In this document: one piece after another, positions 17,170 through 25,796 of the stretch
Layout of the letters: each line of letters starts with the position of its first letter
How positions within the stretch are numbered: the first letter of the stretch is position 1
Source: Ichthyocystis sparus
Lineage (GTDB): Bacteria; Pseudomonadota; Gammaproteobacteria; Burkholderiales; 2013Ark19i
DNA length: 26,252 nucleotides
Direction: 5' to 3' (one strand)
Assembly (NCBI RefSeq): GCF_900078755.1
Contig: NZ_FKIH01000054.1
Notes under the pieces: model-generated
Told to the model about the DNA's origin: nothing
Seen by the model: the letters and a program-made list of their open reading frames with translations, nothing else
Databases searched by the model: none
Program-made: the position numbers and the translations under genes

Positions 17170-17479
17170 GTCATTAATCATTATTTATTGTGTGTAAATG
17201 TTTGTTTTTTTTAAATTATTTTTATGTGTAAGCTACCATTAGGGCAGGGCGGTGTGCTTTGTGTATCGTGGTGATTTTTGTGTGAATTATTTTATTAATT
17301 GGAATGAAATAGTTTGAGATACGGTGATAATGTGTAGATAAGTTTCTGATTATATTCCCGTTCGCGGTTCTCCGTATTTACTTGTTAGTGTGTACTTTTT
17401 TCTGTAATGTTGTGGTGTAAGTTGGAACTAAAAATAGTAAAAGTTGGAACCAAAGATAATAAAATAAAGAGAGATTGTT
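17170..17479 (+). promoter_or_regulatory. Leader module and ribosome-binding site of gene 4
   Basis: Leader copy with TTATTTATTGTGTGTAAATG at the left and AAAGAGAGA (17466-17474) ahead of TTGTT and ATG at 17480. The final 30 bp are almost the same as those before gene 2. Confidence 0.6.
17421..17464 (+). repeat. 22-bp tandem duplication in the gene 4 leader
   Basis: GTTGGAACTAAAAATAGTAA (17421 on, 22 bp to 17442) is followed directly by GTTGGAACCAAAGATAATAA (17443-17464), differing at three positions. Gene 2 has only one equivalent, so the duplication changes the spacing between upstream leader elements and the Shine-Dalgarno run of gene 4. Confidence 0.8.
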
Positions 17480-20400
17480 ATGTATCCTTTGTCATCTGTA
17501 ACCAGTAGTGTCGCTGATTTTGTTGGCGCCCCAGATGGTGAGGATGGTGGCGGAAACAAGGGGGCCACTGCAAAGAGTGATGATTTGCAGCAAGCTGAGC
17601 TTACTCCCCCAACTACTTCAACTGCTTTAACTACCCCAACTACTTCAACTGCTTTAACTACCCCAACTACTTCAACTGCTTTAACTACCCCAACTACTTC
17701 AACTGCTTTAACTACCCCAACTACTTCAACTGCTTTAACTACTACTGTGGTTAAGAGGGTGAGTACTAAGGGTAATGGTAGAGCTCCTGCCAAAAATGTT
17801 GATTTGGATGTTTTCAGTTCGCTTGGTGTTGCGCTATCTCCTGAGAGTACTCGAATAGTCGAGGGTATTATTATCAAAGTTGATGCATTGGCTAGACGTA
17901 TTTATAGGAGCGTGATAGCCAAACAGCTCCCGTCACATGTGAGTAAGAAACTTACCGTGACTGGACGAGGTATCTGGTACTTTACCTATAGACTGATGTG
18001 TGAAGATAGTTTTGTGTCCAAGTGTATTGGTGAGTATCATTACAAGCACCGCCCTGGTTTTATACGTGATCTTCCTAGAATTCAAGTATTTTCTGATGGT
18101 AGTCTAGTGTCGTTAACTGGAGGTGGGTTGCTAGATTTTTTGTCGAGATTAGATGGTGCTATATATAATAGGATAAAGTCTGTTTTTGGCTCTTGTTGGA
18201 GTGAAGTTTCTGTTACTCTGGAAGGAGAGTCCTTGAGTGCTGTTAGTTGTAAAGATTTTATCGATGCCCTCACCATTGCCGGCATTCCTCCAGTGGTAAT
18301 GTCTCTGGCGTCGGTGGCTGCGGCAAGATGTAAAGTTCGTGCAAGAAGTAAAGTCACGGTTGAGTGTGCGGCATCAGGGGTTAGTACTACGGATCTTACA
18401 CACTCTCTCCCTTCCGGTTCTCAGTCATTACCGCCTCAGCCTCATACTGAATTCTTATCTAGTGTGCATTCTCAATCTGAGTCACGAGCAGGGCCTTCCT
18501 TGCCATCAGAGGAGGCTTCTTATACATCTTCTGAATTGATTGTACCATTTTCTGTTGGAGATTCTGGTGGTGGGTCTTCTTCTGATCTTATTGCAGCGAA
18601 AAGGCACAAGGATGGTGGTGTTTATGTTCCTACTGGTACTGATGCAGTGGTTATTCCTTCTGCTGTTGGGGTGCCACCTATTTCTTCTGAGGCGAATACC
18701 CTAACCTCTTCTGCAATTTCTTCTTCCTCCCCTTGTGTTTCACTGTCTGTTCAGTGTGTTGATTTGTCGGGTATTGAGCTACATCCTGATAGTGCTGAGT
18801 TAATTAATAAACTCTTTCAGGGAATACGTAAATCTGCCAGAAAGTCTTTCTCGAGTTCGATGATCAATTACATCTTAACTATATTGAGTAGTGAACTTTC
18901 TCCGCTTGAGAAAGCTATTTGGTTTAAAACCTATAAGGAACTGCATCTATCTAAGTTTATGTTTAAGTTTGCTTGTATTTATTACTATAGGTATCACATT
19001 GATTTTATTCGTGGTCTTGATGATGTTCGAGTACTATCAAGTTCATCTGATCGCAGACTAGTACCACTAGGTGGAGTTGGGTTGCTGAATTTTTTATCGA
19101 GGCTACGTTGTGCTATTCGTGGGGAAGTGAGGTCTACATTTAACTCGGAGTGGGATGAAGTAGCTGATAAAGTTTTTTCTGATTCTGTACTGGAAGGTGA
19201 ATCATTGAGTACTCTTAGTTGTAAAGATTTTATTAGAGTCCTCGATGTTGTTGGTGTTCCTGTAGTAGCACTTCCAATTTCTCAAAGATATTACACAACA
19301 AGAAATAGAAGATTTGCGATACGTAAAAGAGAGATGTTGGGAAGTGGTAGTAGGTCTGCAGTTGAGGGGTCAGGAAGTAGCAGTGTTCCACATCTTCAAT
19401 CTGAGACGCTGCCGGGTTCTTCCTCAGCGACTACTACTTCAACTACTGCTGCTGCCACAGGTAAGAAGATGGGTACTAAGGGTAAGGCTTCTGCCCGAAA
19501 ACGTGGTACTTCTGCTGTTGCTGTTTCTTCTTCTTCAGCTGTTTCCATAGGCGAGGTGGTGGCTGCTGAGAGTGCTAGGGGAAGGTTTTCTGCTCAAAAA
19601 TCCGCCGTTGCCCTAGATTGTGCTTCGCTATGTGCTATGGTACTTCCTGAGTGTGCTCTAATGATTAAAGGTCTCTTTTCTAAAGTTGGTGCACTTGCCA
19701 GGAGTATTTATGAAGACATGGTAAGCAAACAGCTTCCACCAGGAATAAGTGACAAGCTTTCGGTGACTGAAAGATCTATTTGGTACAGGACCTACAAGGA
19801 AACGTGTGAGGTTGGTTTTGTGTCCAGGTGTTTTGGTGAGTACCATACTGAGCACCGCCCTGATTTCGTACGTTCTCTTTCTAAAATTCAAGTATTATTG
19901 GATGCCGAAGGTGATTTGCTAGATTTTTTATTGGGGCTAGATTGTGCTATCCGTAGAGAGATGGAGTCTGTTTTTAGCTCTTGTTGGAGTAAAGTTTCTG
20001 TTTCTCTGGAAGATGAGTCCTTGAGTGCTATTAGTTGTAGAGATTTTGTTAGAGTCCTTGACATTGCTGGCATTCTCGCAATGGCGTTATCAACAAAGGT
20101 AGAGGCCTATATAAGGAAAAAAGGTAGTAAAGGTGAGGGTGTAGCACCAGTGATTAGTGTTGTAGACCTTACGCGTTCTTCTCTCCCAAACCCTCAGTCA
20201 TTACCATCTCAATCTAGTTCTTCGTTACCATTAGGAGAGGCTTCTAGTGCACCCCATGAATTGACCACCCTGTTGTCTGTTTCTGTTGGGGGTCCTATGG
20301 GCGGTTCTTCTTCTGATACGATTGTAGCAAAAAGACATAAGAGTAGCGATAGTGTTCCTGTTGCAGGGACCATTTGTACTACTGATGTTGGGGTGTTGCC

Positions 20401-22324
20401 TGTTTCTACTGAAGCGAGTATTTCAACTGCTTCTGCAGTTTCGATCTCTTCCTATAGTGCTTCATTATCTGTTCAATATGTTGATTTGCTTGGTGTTAGG
20501 TTACATCCTGATAGTGCTAAACTAATTTACGATCTCTTTTTTGTCATTCGTAAATCTGCCAAAACGTCTTGCTCGGTGGTACTGGGTAACCTATTAAGGT
20601 CCGTGAGTAATGGACTTTCGATGGTTGGGCAGGCTGTTATTTGGTGCAGAACCTATAAGGAACTGCATTTACTTGGTTTTATGGCTAGGTTTCTTTGTCT
20701 CTATCATTCCAAGTACCGCCCTGATTTTATACGTTCTCTTGCTGGTATTAGAGTATTTTCGAGTTCCTCTGATTGTAGGCCAGTGCCACTAAGTGGAGAA
20801 GTGTTACTAAGTTTTCTGTCTAATCTGGATTGTGCTGTTCGCGAGGACGTGGAGTCTATATTTAACTTGAAGTGGGATAGCATAGCTGATTCAGTTTTTG
20901 CTGGACTAGAAGATATATCGTTGAGTGGTGCTGATTGTGAAGGTTTTATTAATATTTTCGATGCTGTTAGTGCTCCCGTAGTAGTATTTTCAACTTATCA
21001 AGAATATGAAAAAAAGCGTGTGATGTATAAGAGAAAGAAATCAGGAAGTGGTAGTAAATGTACGGAGGAGGGTACTGGCTCTGTTCCCCAAAAACGTTTT
21101 ATGAGTAAGAGCAAGACATCAGGGGATAGTGGTAAATGTGCGGAGGTTACGGAGTCAGAAAGTCGCACTGTTGATCTTACTCGTCGTTTGGTTGTCTCTC
21201 TTCCACGACTTGAGTTTCAGCATGAACTATCTTCTCAACCTGAACGTGAGCCATTACCTAAGCATCATCTTCGGTCTGGGACGACATTAGGGTCTTCGTT
21301 GCTATTAAAGGAGGATTCTGGTCAGTCTTCTTCTGGATTTGTTAAACCGCTTTTTTATAGACATCAACCTGTTAGTTTATTTGCTACTGCTACTGTTTCC
21401 ACTTCTGACAAGTCTTCTTCGAATATTGATGATGGTGTTTCAGCCTCGACTAAGGATTATGCTTGTTCTGAATTTGGAGCTTTAGCAGGTGAAGCATCTC
21501 CTGTACCTTTATCACCACACTCGATTTCATTAGCACCTTTGTCTTCATCTCCATCTACTCATGAGTCTTACACTCAATCTGATATGCAATTAGGATTTTT
21601 GGTCTCGACAGAGGAAAGTGTTGTTTCTGCGTTGAAGGGTTCAGGGGATGATTCACTTTCGCCTTCCTCTTTACATTCTATTGGGCCTTCATCTTCATCT
21701 TCATATTTATCTTCATCTCCATCTGAATTAGGATTAGATGCTGATGTTTCCTCTTCCTCTACAGAGTCATCTGTATCGAATAGAGAAATTGTTGGCTTAG
21801 CTACGGAAGTCATTTTTTCTGAGTCGAGGGTTTTAGTAGGTGAATCAACCCCTGTATCCTCGTCTGATCAGCCAATAGTGCCAATTACTGTCCCTTCTTC
21901 TGTTTTTACTGCCTCTATTGGAGAACCTTCAACGGCAGCTAGTAGTAGTTCTTCTGTTTATGTTCACGGACTTAAGAAAGCACTTATTATGAAATTTAAG
22001 AGGCCTTTTGAGGTATCTACTACTAGTAATGTCGCTGCTGAACCTTCCTCCTCTTCGACATCTATGAATAGTAGTGCCGTTTCTGGACCTTCCTCTTCTG
22101 CACCACCTGTTGATGTTGGTAATGTTCCGCTAGTGGCTACTGCTACCGATACTGTTTCTGAGGATGTGGGAGAGAGATTAGCAGCGTTGCTAAATCGAGG
22201 GCTTTCACCTTCACTACCTGCCGGTGAATCGAGTGGGTCTAGAGGGGTACTAGAGGGGGGGGCTTCTTCACATCGTAGTAGTGCTCAGAGAGGGCCTGGG
22301 CGTAAAAGGAAAAGGAATAGTTAA
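17480..22324 (+). CDS. Modular family protein, member 4 (AB-CB), apparently complete
   Basis: 1614 residues, function unknown. It starts MYPLSSVTSSVADFVGAP like gene 2. A Thr-rich tandem repeat (residues about 44-89) precedes the domains: A about 109-278, B 426-603, C 711-871, B 1000-1175. The last B starts YVDLLGV instead of CVDLLGV, losing an otherwise constant Cys. A Ser-rich tail (acidic clusters such as LGLDADVSSSSTE), the LKKALIMKF block (about 1495), VGERLAALLNR (about 1563) and the basic end SAQRGPGRKRKRNS follow. This is the undamaged counterpart of gene 2, with one CB block fewer. Near 22240-22270 the tail reads RGVLEGGASS where the paralogs read MRGGRGRLSSS: a local frame change that is restored before SSHR, next to a run of eight G. 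No signal peptide or membrane segment is seen. Confidence 0.93.
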   Translation: MYPLSSVTSSVADFVGAPDGEDGGGNKGATAKSDDLQQAELTPPTTSTALTTPTTSTALTTPTTSTALTTPTTSTALTTPTTSTALTTTVVKRVSTKGNGRAPAKNVDLDVFSSLGVALSPESTRIVEGIIIKVDALARRIYRSVIAKQLPSHVSKKLTVTGRGIWYFTYRLMCEDSFVSKCIGEYHYKHRPGFIRDLPRIQVFSDGSLVSLTGGGLLDFLSRLDGAIYNRIKSVFGSCWSEVSVTLEGESLSAVSCKDFIDALTIAGIPPVVMSLASVAAARCKVRARSKVTVECAASGVSTTDLTHSLPSGSQSLPPQPHTEFLSSVHSQSESRAGPSLPSEEASYTSSELIVPFSVGDSGGGSSSDLIAAKRHKDGGVYVPTGTDAVVIPSAVGVPPISSEANTLTSSAISSSSPCVSLSVQCVDLSGIELHPDSAELINKLFQGIRKSARKSFSSSMINYILTILSSELSPLEKAIWFKTYKELHLSKFMFKFACIYYYRYHIDFIRGLDDVRVLSSSSDRRLVPLGGVGLLNFLSRLRCAIRGEVRSTFNSEWDEVADKVFSDSVLEGESLSTLSCKDFIRVLDVVGVPVVALPISQRYYTTRNRRFAIRKREMLGSGSRSAVEGSGSSSVPHLQSETLPGSSSATTTSTTAAATGKKMGTKGKASARKRGTSAVAVSSSSAVSIGEVVAAESARGRFSAQKSAVALDCASLCAMVLPECALMIKGLFSKVGALARSIYEDMVSKQLPPGISDKLSVTERSIWYRTYKETCEVGFVSRCFGEYHTEHRPDFVRSLSKIQVLLDAEGDLLDFLLGLDCAIRREMESVFSSCWSKVSVSLEDESLSAISCRDFVRVLDIAGILAMALSTKVEAYIRKKGSKGEGVAPVISVVDLTRSSLPNPQSLPSQSSSSLPLGEASSAPHELTTLLSVSVGGPMGGSSSDTIVAKRHKSSDSVPVAGTICTTDVGVLPVSTEASISTASAVSISSYSASLSVQYVDLLGVRLHPDSAKLIYDLFFVIRKSAKTSCSVVLGNLLRSVSNGLSMVGQAVIWCRTYKELHLLGFMARFLCLYHSKYRPDFIRSLAGIRVFSSSSDCRPVPLSGEVLLSFLSNLDCAVREDVESIFNLKWDSIADSVFAGLEDISLSGADCEGFINIFDAVSAPVVVFSTYQEYEKKRVMYKRKKSGSGSKCTEEGTGSVPQKRFMSKSKTSGDSGKCAEVTESESRTVDLTRRLVVSLPRLEFQHELSSQPEREPLPKHHLRSGTTLGSSLLLKEDSGQSSSGFVKPLFYRHQPVSLFATATVSTSDKSSSNIDDGVSASTKDYACSEFGALAGEASPVPLSPHSISLAPLSSSPSTHESYTQSDMQLGFLVSTEESVVSALKGSGDDSLSPSSLHSIGPSSSSSYLSSSPSELGLDADVSSSSTESSVSNREIVGLATEVIFSESRVLVGESTPVSSSDQPIVPITVPSSVFTASIGEPSTAASSSSSVYVHGLKKALIMKFKRPFEVSTTSNVAAEPSSSSTSMNSSAVSGPSSSAPPVDVGNVPLVATATDTVSEDVGERLAALLNRGLSPSLPAGESSGSRGVLEGGASSHRSSAQRGPGRKRKRNS
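17611..17745 (+). repeat. 27-bp tandem repeat, about five copies (TTSTALTTP)
   Basis: Unit AACTACTTCAACTGCTTTAA plus CTACCCC; four perfect copies from 17611 to 17718 and a fifth whose last bases diverge. It is in frame in gene 4 and gives TTSTALTTP repeats. Gene 2 has only a short unrepeated equivalent (TAPAASTAAV), so the array is a recent expansion in gene 4. Confidence 0.95.
22255..22262 (+). repeat. Run of eight G in the gene 4 tail
   Basis: A G8 homopolymer lies 62 bp before the gene 4 stop, inside a stretch whose frame differs from the paralogs for about ten codons and then returns. A one-base slip here would remove the KRKRNS end. Confidence 0.7.
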
Positions 22325-23140
22325 TTTTGGAATTAATTTTACTCCTTACTATTAGTGCTACATGATTTTATGTGGTTGCTGTAAGGGATGTTTGTTTTGA
22401 TACGATAAATTTACCGCTGGGTTTAGTTAATAACTTTTTTATACCAATACAATAAATTATGCAATTTGTGTACTATTAAATATTCCTACTGCCAGTTGAT
22501 TGCTAATTTAATGTCCTTAACATATTAAGTTTTTTTATGTTTTTTTCTCGTGTACAGTGAATGATTGTATATAACATAATACAAAAATATGATCTTTTAT
22601 CTTAGCGCTGCAACTTTGTAATACGAAGTGTATTGAGTAAAATGTTGCTCAGTAGTACTAATTTATTCGTCCCATAATGGAGCAAGATGTATTTGTTATA
22701 TGATCAATGGCTAAATATGTAAGATTTTTTTATGTGGTACTAATACTACCCACTGTAAATTAATTAAAATAAAAAGATTCATTGAAAATCTAATATCGTA
22801 CATATAGAACTAATTTCTTAATTTTTGAGTTTTTTATTGGAATACCATCAATCAATCATAAAATTTGCATACGAGAATCTATGCTGGATATTTATATCAT
22901 ACATGATAAATTATTGTTGAGTTTACATGATTTTTTCATACTAAATATGAATATGTTATAGCTATGCAAAGCGGGTAGTTTTATTGAATTTCTAGTTAAC
23001 ACAACATCGTAAAATATTAGTTGATCTTATCAAGTGAATCGTTAGTTGTATTCTGTTTTATCTGTTTTATTAATGTATATTAATTAATGTTAAATAATTT
23101 ATACCTTATACGTTATATATTAACAATTTATTAATGCAAT

Positions 23141-23456
23141 TAATTGTTATTTAATGGATGTAAATATTTGTTTTTTTTAAGTTTATATGTGGGATACTGT
23201 AGTTTGCAAGGGGTGTCTTTCCCATTTGTCTTTGTACATGGTAACTACTACTTTTGTGGATGTGCGTGTTAATTTTATGAATTGATCTACAAGACACACG
23301 ATTTGCTGCTGGCCTGCTAGTGATGTTGTGAGTGTTTCGTTGAGTGACTTTACTTACTTCTTTCCTGTAATGTTGGTGTGTGGGTTAATGGTAGGATGTT
23401 AAAACAAGAAATGATAAATATAAAGTATAAGTAATGAGCAAGGAGAGGTTGTTATA
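23141..23456 (+). pseudogene. Second orphan leader, start codon lost
   Basis: Counterpart of 12711-13016. AAGGAGAGG and TTGTT are retained, but ATG has become ATA (23454-23456). About 11 bp of the remnant frame are gone, so that ATTCATTAGTT follows directly. A further 27-bp difference (AAATATAAAGTATAAGTAAT region, near 23415) separates it from copy 1. Confidence 0.6.
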
Positions 23457-23520
23457 CAGATTCATTAGTTAAGTTAAATAATTGCCCAGTTAATACTTAT
23501 TGTTAATACTTTGTCTATTC

Positions 23521-23840
23521 AATTAATCGTTATTTATTGGGTGTGGTTATTTGTTTTTTTAAGTTATATATCATAGCAGATGAGGGGTTTATTCGTTTGT
23601 GGGATCTTTTGTATGTGTGTAATTTATTTCATGAATATAGTTACAAGAGTGATAGTGTACAGATTTTATTTTTTACTGTTAGCACATTTGTGGCTTTGCA
23701 TGCATTTAGTCACTAGGGTGCACTAGTTTATCTTATCTCTGTAACGTTGATGATGTTGGTATTGGTGTGTGATCTGATGCTAGAAATAACAAATTATAAT
23801 AACTTTTAATAAATATTAAGATAGATAAAGAGAGCTTGTT
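23521..23840 (+). promoter_or_regulatory. Leader module of gene 5, with possible -10 element
   Basis: Nearly identical to the gene 3 leader. TATAAT is kept at 23795-23800, and AAAGAGAG (23827-23834) precedes CTTGTT and ATG at 23841. About ten extra bases lie between TATAAT and the Shine-Dalgarno run compared with gene 3. Confidence 0.5.
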
Positions 23841-25796
23841 ATGTATCCTGTATCATCTGTGATTAGTAGTGTCGCTGCTTCTAGTGTTGTCACAGAGAGT
23901 GGAAATGATACTAGTAATAATGTGAATACTGCACAGGGTGATGATTTGCATCCAGTTGATGTTACTACTTCAGCTACTGCTGTAGGTCATGTGGTGAGTA
24001 CTAAGAGTAAAGGTAAGGCTCCTGCCCAAAAGCATGTCTCTTCTGTTGCTGTTTCTTCTTCAGCTGCGGCTACAGGTTTATCACCTATAATTGAATCTGA
24101 ACCTGGGTCGTTATCTAAGACGCAGCCAAGTTCTTCTTCAACCACTACTACTTCGATTACTGCTACTACTGTAGGTAAGGAGGTGAGTACTAGGGGTAGG
24201 GGTAGGGGTAGAGCTATTGCCCAAAAACCTGTTACTTCTACTGTTGTTTCTCCTCCAGCTGCTACTGTATCTCAAAGAGATGGTACACCAAAACCAAGTA
24301 AGAAACGTGAGTTGAAAAAATTGAGTGCGGTTGGTTCTGAAGATTTTTCCAGAGCCGCCGATGCTGTTAGTGCTCCCCCCATAGTAGAGTTTTCAATTAG
24401 AAATTATAAATCAAAGCGAATTCGGAAAAGTGGGTTGAAAAAATTGAGTGATGTTAGTTCTGAAGATTTTTCTAGAGCCGCCGATGCTGTTGGTGCTACC
24501 CCCATGGTAGAACTTTCAATTAGAAGTGATATATCAAAGCGGAGTCGGGAACATGGGTTGAAAAATTTGAGAGAAGTTACTTCTGAAGATTTTTCTAGAG
24601 CTATCGATAACGTTGGTGCTCCCATAGTAGGATTTTCAATTGGACGTGATACATCAAATCTGAGTCGAAATCGTGCGATAGAAAATAATGCTTCAGCTAC
24701 AATAGATCCCAGTTCTTGTGGCATCAATTTTCGAAAAATTTTGCCCAAGCCTAGTCCTGGAGTTTCTGATCAACGTGATAGCGTATCTGCTGCTGGTAAT
24801 GTCTCTAATGTTGTAGAATCACCTGTAGACACTGGGTCCTCTTTGCCTATTATTTTTCTTGTCCCTCTTCCTCAACCACAATCTCAGCCTGTATTTTCTG
24901 TACCTCTTGCTAGTGTATTTGTGACTGATACTCTCCCTGCTGACATATCATTAACTGGAGGTACTGGAGGTACTGGAGGTACTGGAGGTACTGGAGGTAC
25001 TGGAGGTACTGGATATTCAGTGCCTATCGTTACTGATCCTGTTTCTGCTTTGGTAGTTGAAGACAAATTGCCTATTGAAGAACCTTCATCTTCGCTTGTT
25101 CCTTTATCTTTATCTACACCTTTTTGGGGCGAATCTTCTTCGGTTATTGGTGAGGATGTTTTAGCATCAACTGAAGGTGTTTCTGTTTCTGCTTTGGTAG
25201 TTGAAGACAAATTGCCTATTGAAGAACCTTCATCTTCGCTTTCTCCTTTGTCTTCATTTACACCTTTTTGGGGCGAATCTTCTTCAATTATTATTAGGGA
25301 TGTTTTAGCATCAACTGAAGATGTTTCTGCTTCTGCCTTTGTAGTTGAAGATGAATTGCCTACTATTGAAGAACCTTCATCTTCGCTTGTTCCTTTATCT
25401 TTATCTACACCTTTTTGGGGCGAATCTTCTTCGATTATTAGTGAGGATGTTTTAGCATCAACTGAAGATGTTTCTGCTTCTGCCTTTGTAGTTGAAGATG
25501 AATTGCCTACTATTGAAGAACCTTCATCTTCGCTTTCTCCTTTGTCTTCATTTACACCTTTTTCACCTACATACGAGTCGAGAGCAGCTGCTGATATTTA
25601 CTCTGCCTCTCCGTTGGCTAGGGAAGCTGTAGTTGAATCGACTTTGGTTGATGTTACTCCTGCATTTTGGTGGTTGGAAGATGAATCACTTTCTCCTCCC
25701 TCCTCACCTTCGATTGCTCCTTCATCTCTATCTTTATCTTCATCTCTATCTGGATCAGGATTAGATGCAGATGTTTCCTCTTCTTCTGCAGATTAA
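23841..25796 (+). CDS. Divergent family member 5: no AB domains, repeat-rich, C-terminus interrupted
   Basis: 651 residues to the first stop. The N-terminus (MYPVSSVISSVAASS) matches gene 3. It then carries three tandem 41-residue units (about 156-280) around SEDFSRAADAVxAPxxVEFSI, which resemble only the last 30 residues of the family B domain. The CGINFRKILPKPS segment follows, then a Thr-Gly-Gly run (about 372-391). Next come four 48-49 residue units beginning VVEDKLPIEEPSSS or VVEDELPTIEEPSSS (about 405-580) and a Ser-rich stretch like that of gene 3. No full A, B or C domain is present. The frame stops at TAA (25794-25796) where gene 3 has TCA (Ser), and the family tail continues beyond in the same frame. 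It is either a recent pseudogene or a shorter functional protein. Function is unknown. Confidence 0.88.
   Translation: MYPVSSVISSVAASSVVTESGNDTSNNVNTAQGDDLHPVDVTTSATAVGHVVSTKSKGKAPAQKHVSSVAVSSSAAATGLSPIIESEPGSLSKTQPSSSSTTTTSITATTVGKEVSTRGRGRGRAIAQKPVTSTVVSPPAATVSQRDGTPKPSKKRELKKLSAVGSEDFSRAADAVSAPPIVEFSIRNYKSKRIRKSGLKKLSDVSSEDFSRAADAVGATPMVELSIRSDISKRSREHGLKNLREVTSEDFSRAIDNVGAPIVGFSIGRDTSNLSRNRAIENNASATIDPSSCGINFRKILPKPSPGVSDQRDSVSAAGNVSNVVESPVDTGSSLPIIFLVPLPQPQSQPVFSVPLASVFVTDTLPADISLTGGTGGTGGTGGTGGTGGTGYSVPIVTDPVSALVVEDKLPIEEPSSSLVPLSLSTPFWGESSSVIGEDVLASTEGVSVSALVVEDKLPIEEPSSSLSPLSSFTPFWGESSSIIIRDVLASTEDVSASAFVVEDELPTIEEPSSSLVPLSLSTPFWGESSSIISEDVLASTEDVSASAFVVEDELPTIEEPSSSLSPLSSFTPFSPTYESRAAADIYSASPLAREAVVESTLVDVTPAFWWLEDESLSPPSSPSIAPSSLSLSSSLSGSGLDADVSSSSAD
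24306..24676 (+). repeat. 123-bp tandem repeat, three copies (SEDFSRA units)
   Basis: Copies start at GAGTTGAAAAAA (24309), GGGTTGAAAAAA (24432) and GGGTTGAAAAAT (24555), exactly 123 bp apart. They encode KKLSDVSSEDFSRAADAV-like units. Gene 3 has a single copy (near 13873-13970). Confidence 0.92.
24954..25013 (+). repeat. 9-bp tandem repeat ACTGGAGGT, about 6.7 copies
   Basis: Perfect 9-bp units in frame in gene 5 giving a Thr-Gly-Gly run, probably expanded from the single LGGTGSS seen in genes 1 and 3. Confidence 0.95.
25053..25590 (+). repeat. 144/147-bp tandem repeat, four copies in alternating pairs
   Basis: Copies start with GTAGTTGAAGA at 25053, 25197, 25341 and 25488 (steps 144, 144, 147). 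Copies 1 and 3 share SLVPLSLSTPFWGE, and copies 2 and 4 share SLSPLSSFTPF. This shows that a two-copy block was itself duplicated. Copy 4 diverges after TPF. A single-copy precursor is visible in genes 1 and 3 (GDVLV..TVDVSASAL....EPSS, near 15571-15650). Confidence 0.92.

Larger units (their letters stand above)
16395..17479 (+). other. Spacer type I, copy 2: no gene seen
   Basis: Homologous throughout to 4581-5638, with substitutions and short indels. No convincing coding frame. It carries the palindrome pair (16784-16822), a 22-bp tandem duplication (17421-17464) and the leader of gene 4 in its last 310 bp. Confidence 0.8.
22325..23840 (+). other. Spacer type II, copy 2: no intact gene
   Basis: About 1.5 kb, homologous to 11932-13382. 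The first 800 bp hold nothing I can name. The rest holds the second orphan leader (23141-23456) and the leader of gene 5 (23521-23840). Confidence 0.8.
14169..24830 (+). repeat. Segmental tandem duplication, unit 2
   Basis: This is the second copy of the segment starting at 2268. It runs from the A domain of gene 3 through spacer I, gene 4 and spacer II to the N-terminus of gene 5. It is shorter than unit 1 chiefly because gene 4 has one CB block where gene 2 has two. Spacers as well as genes are conserved, so it is a true segmental copy and not only gene-by-gene conversion. Boundaries are approximate. Confidence 0.8.
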
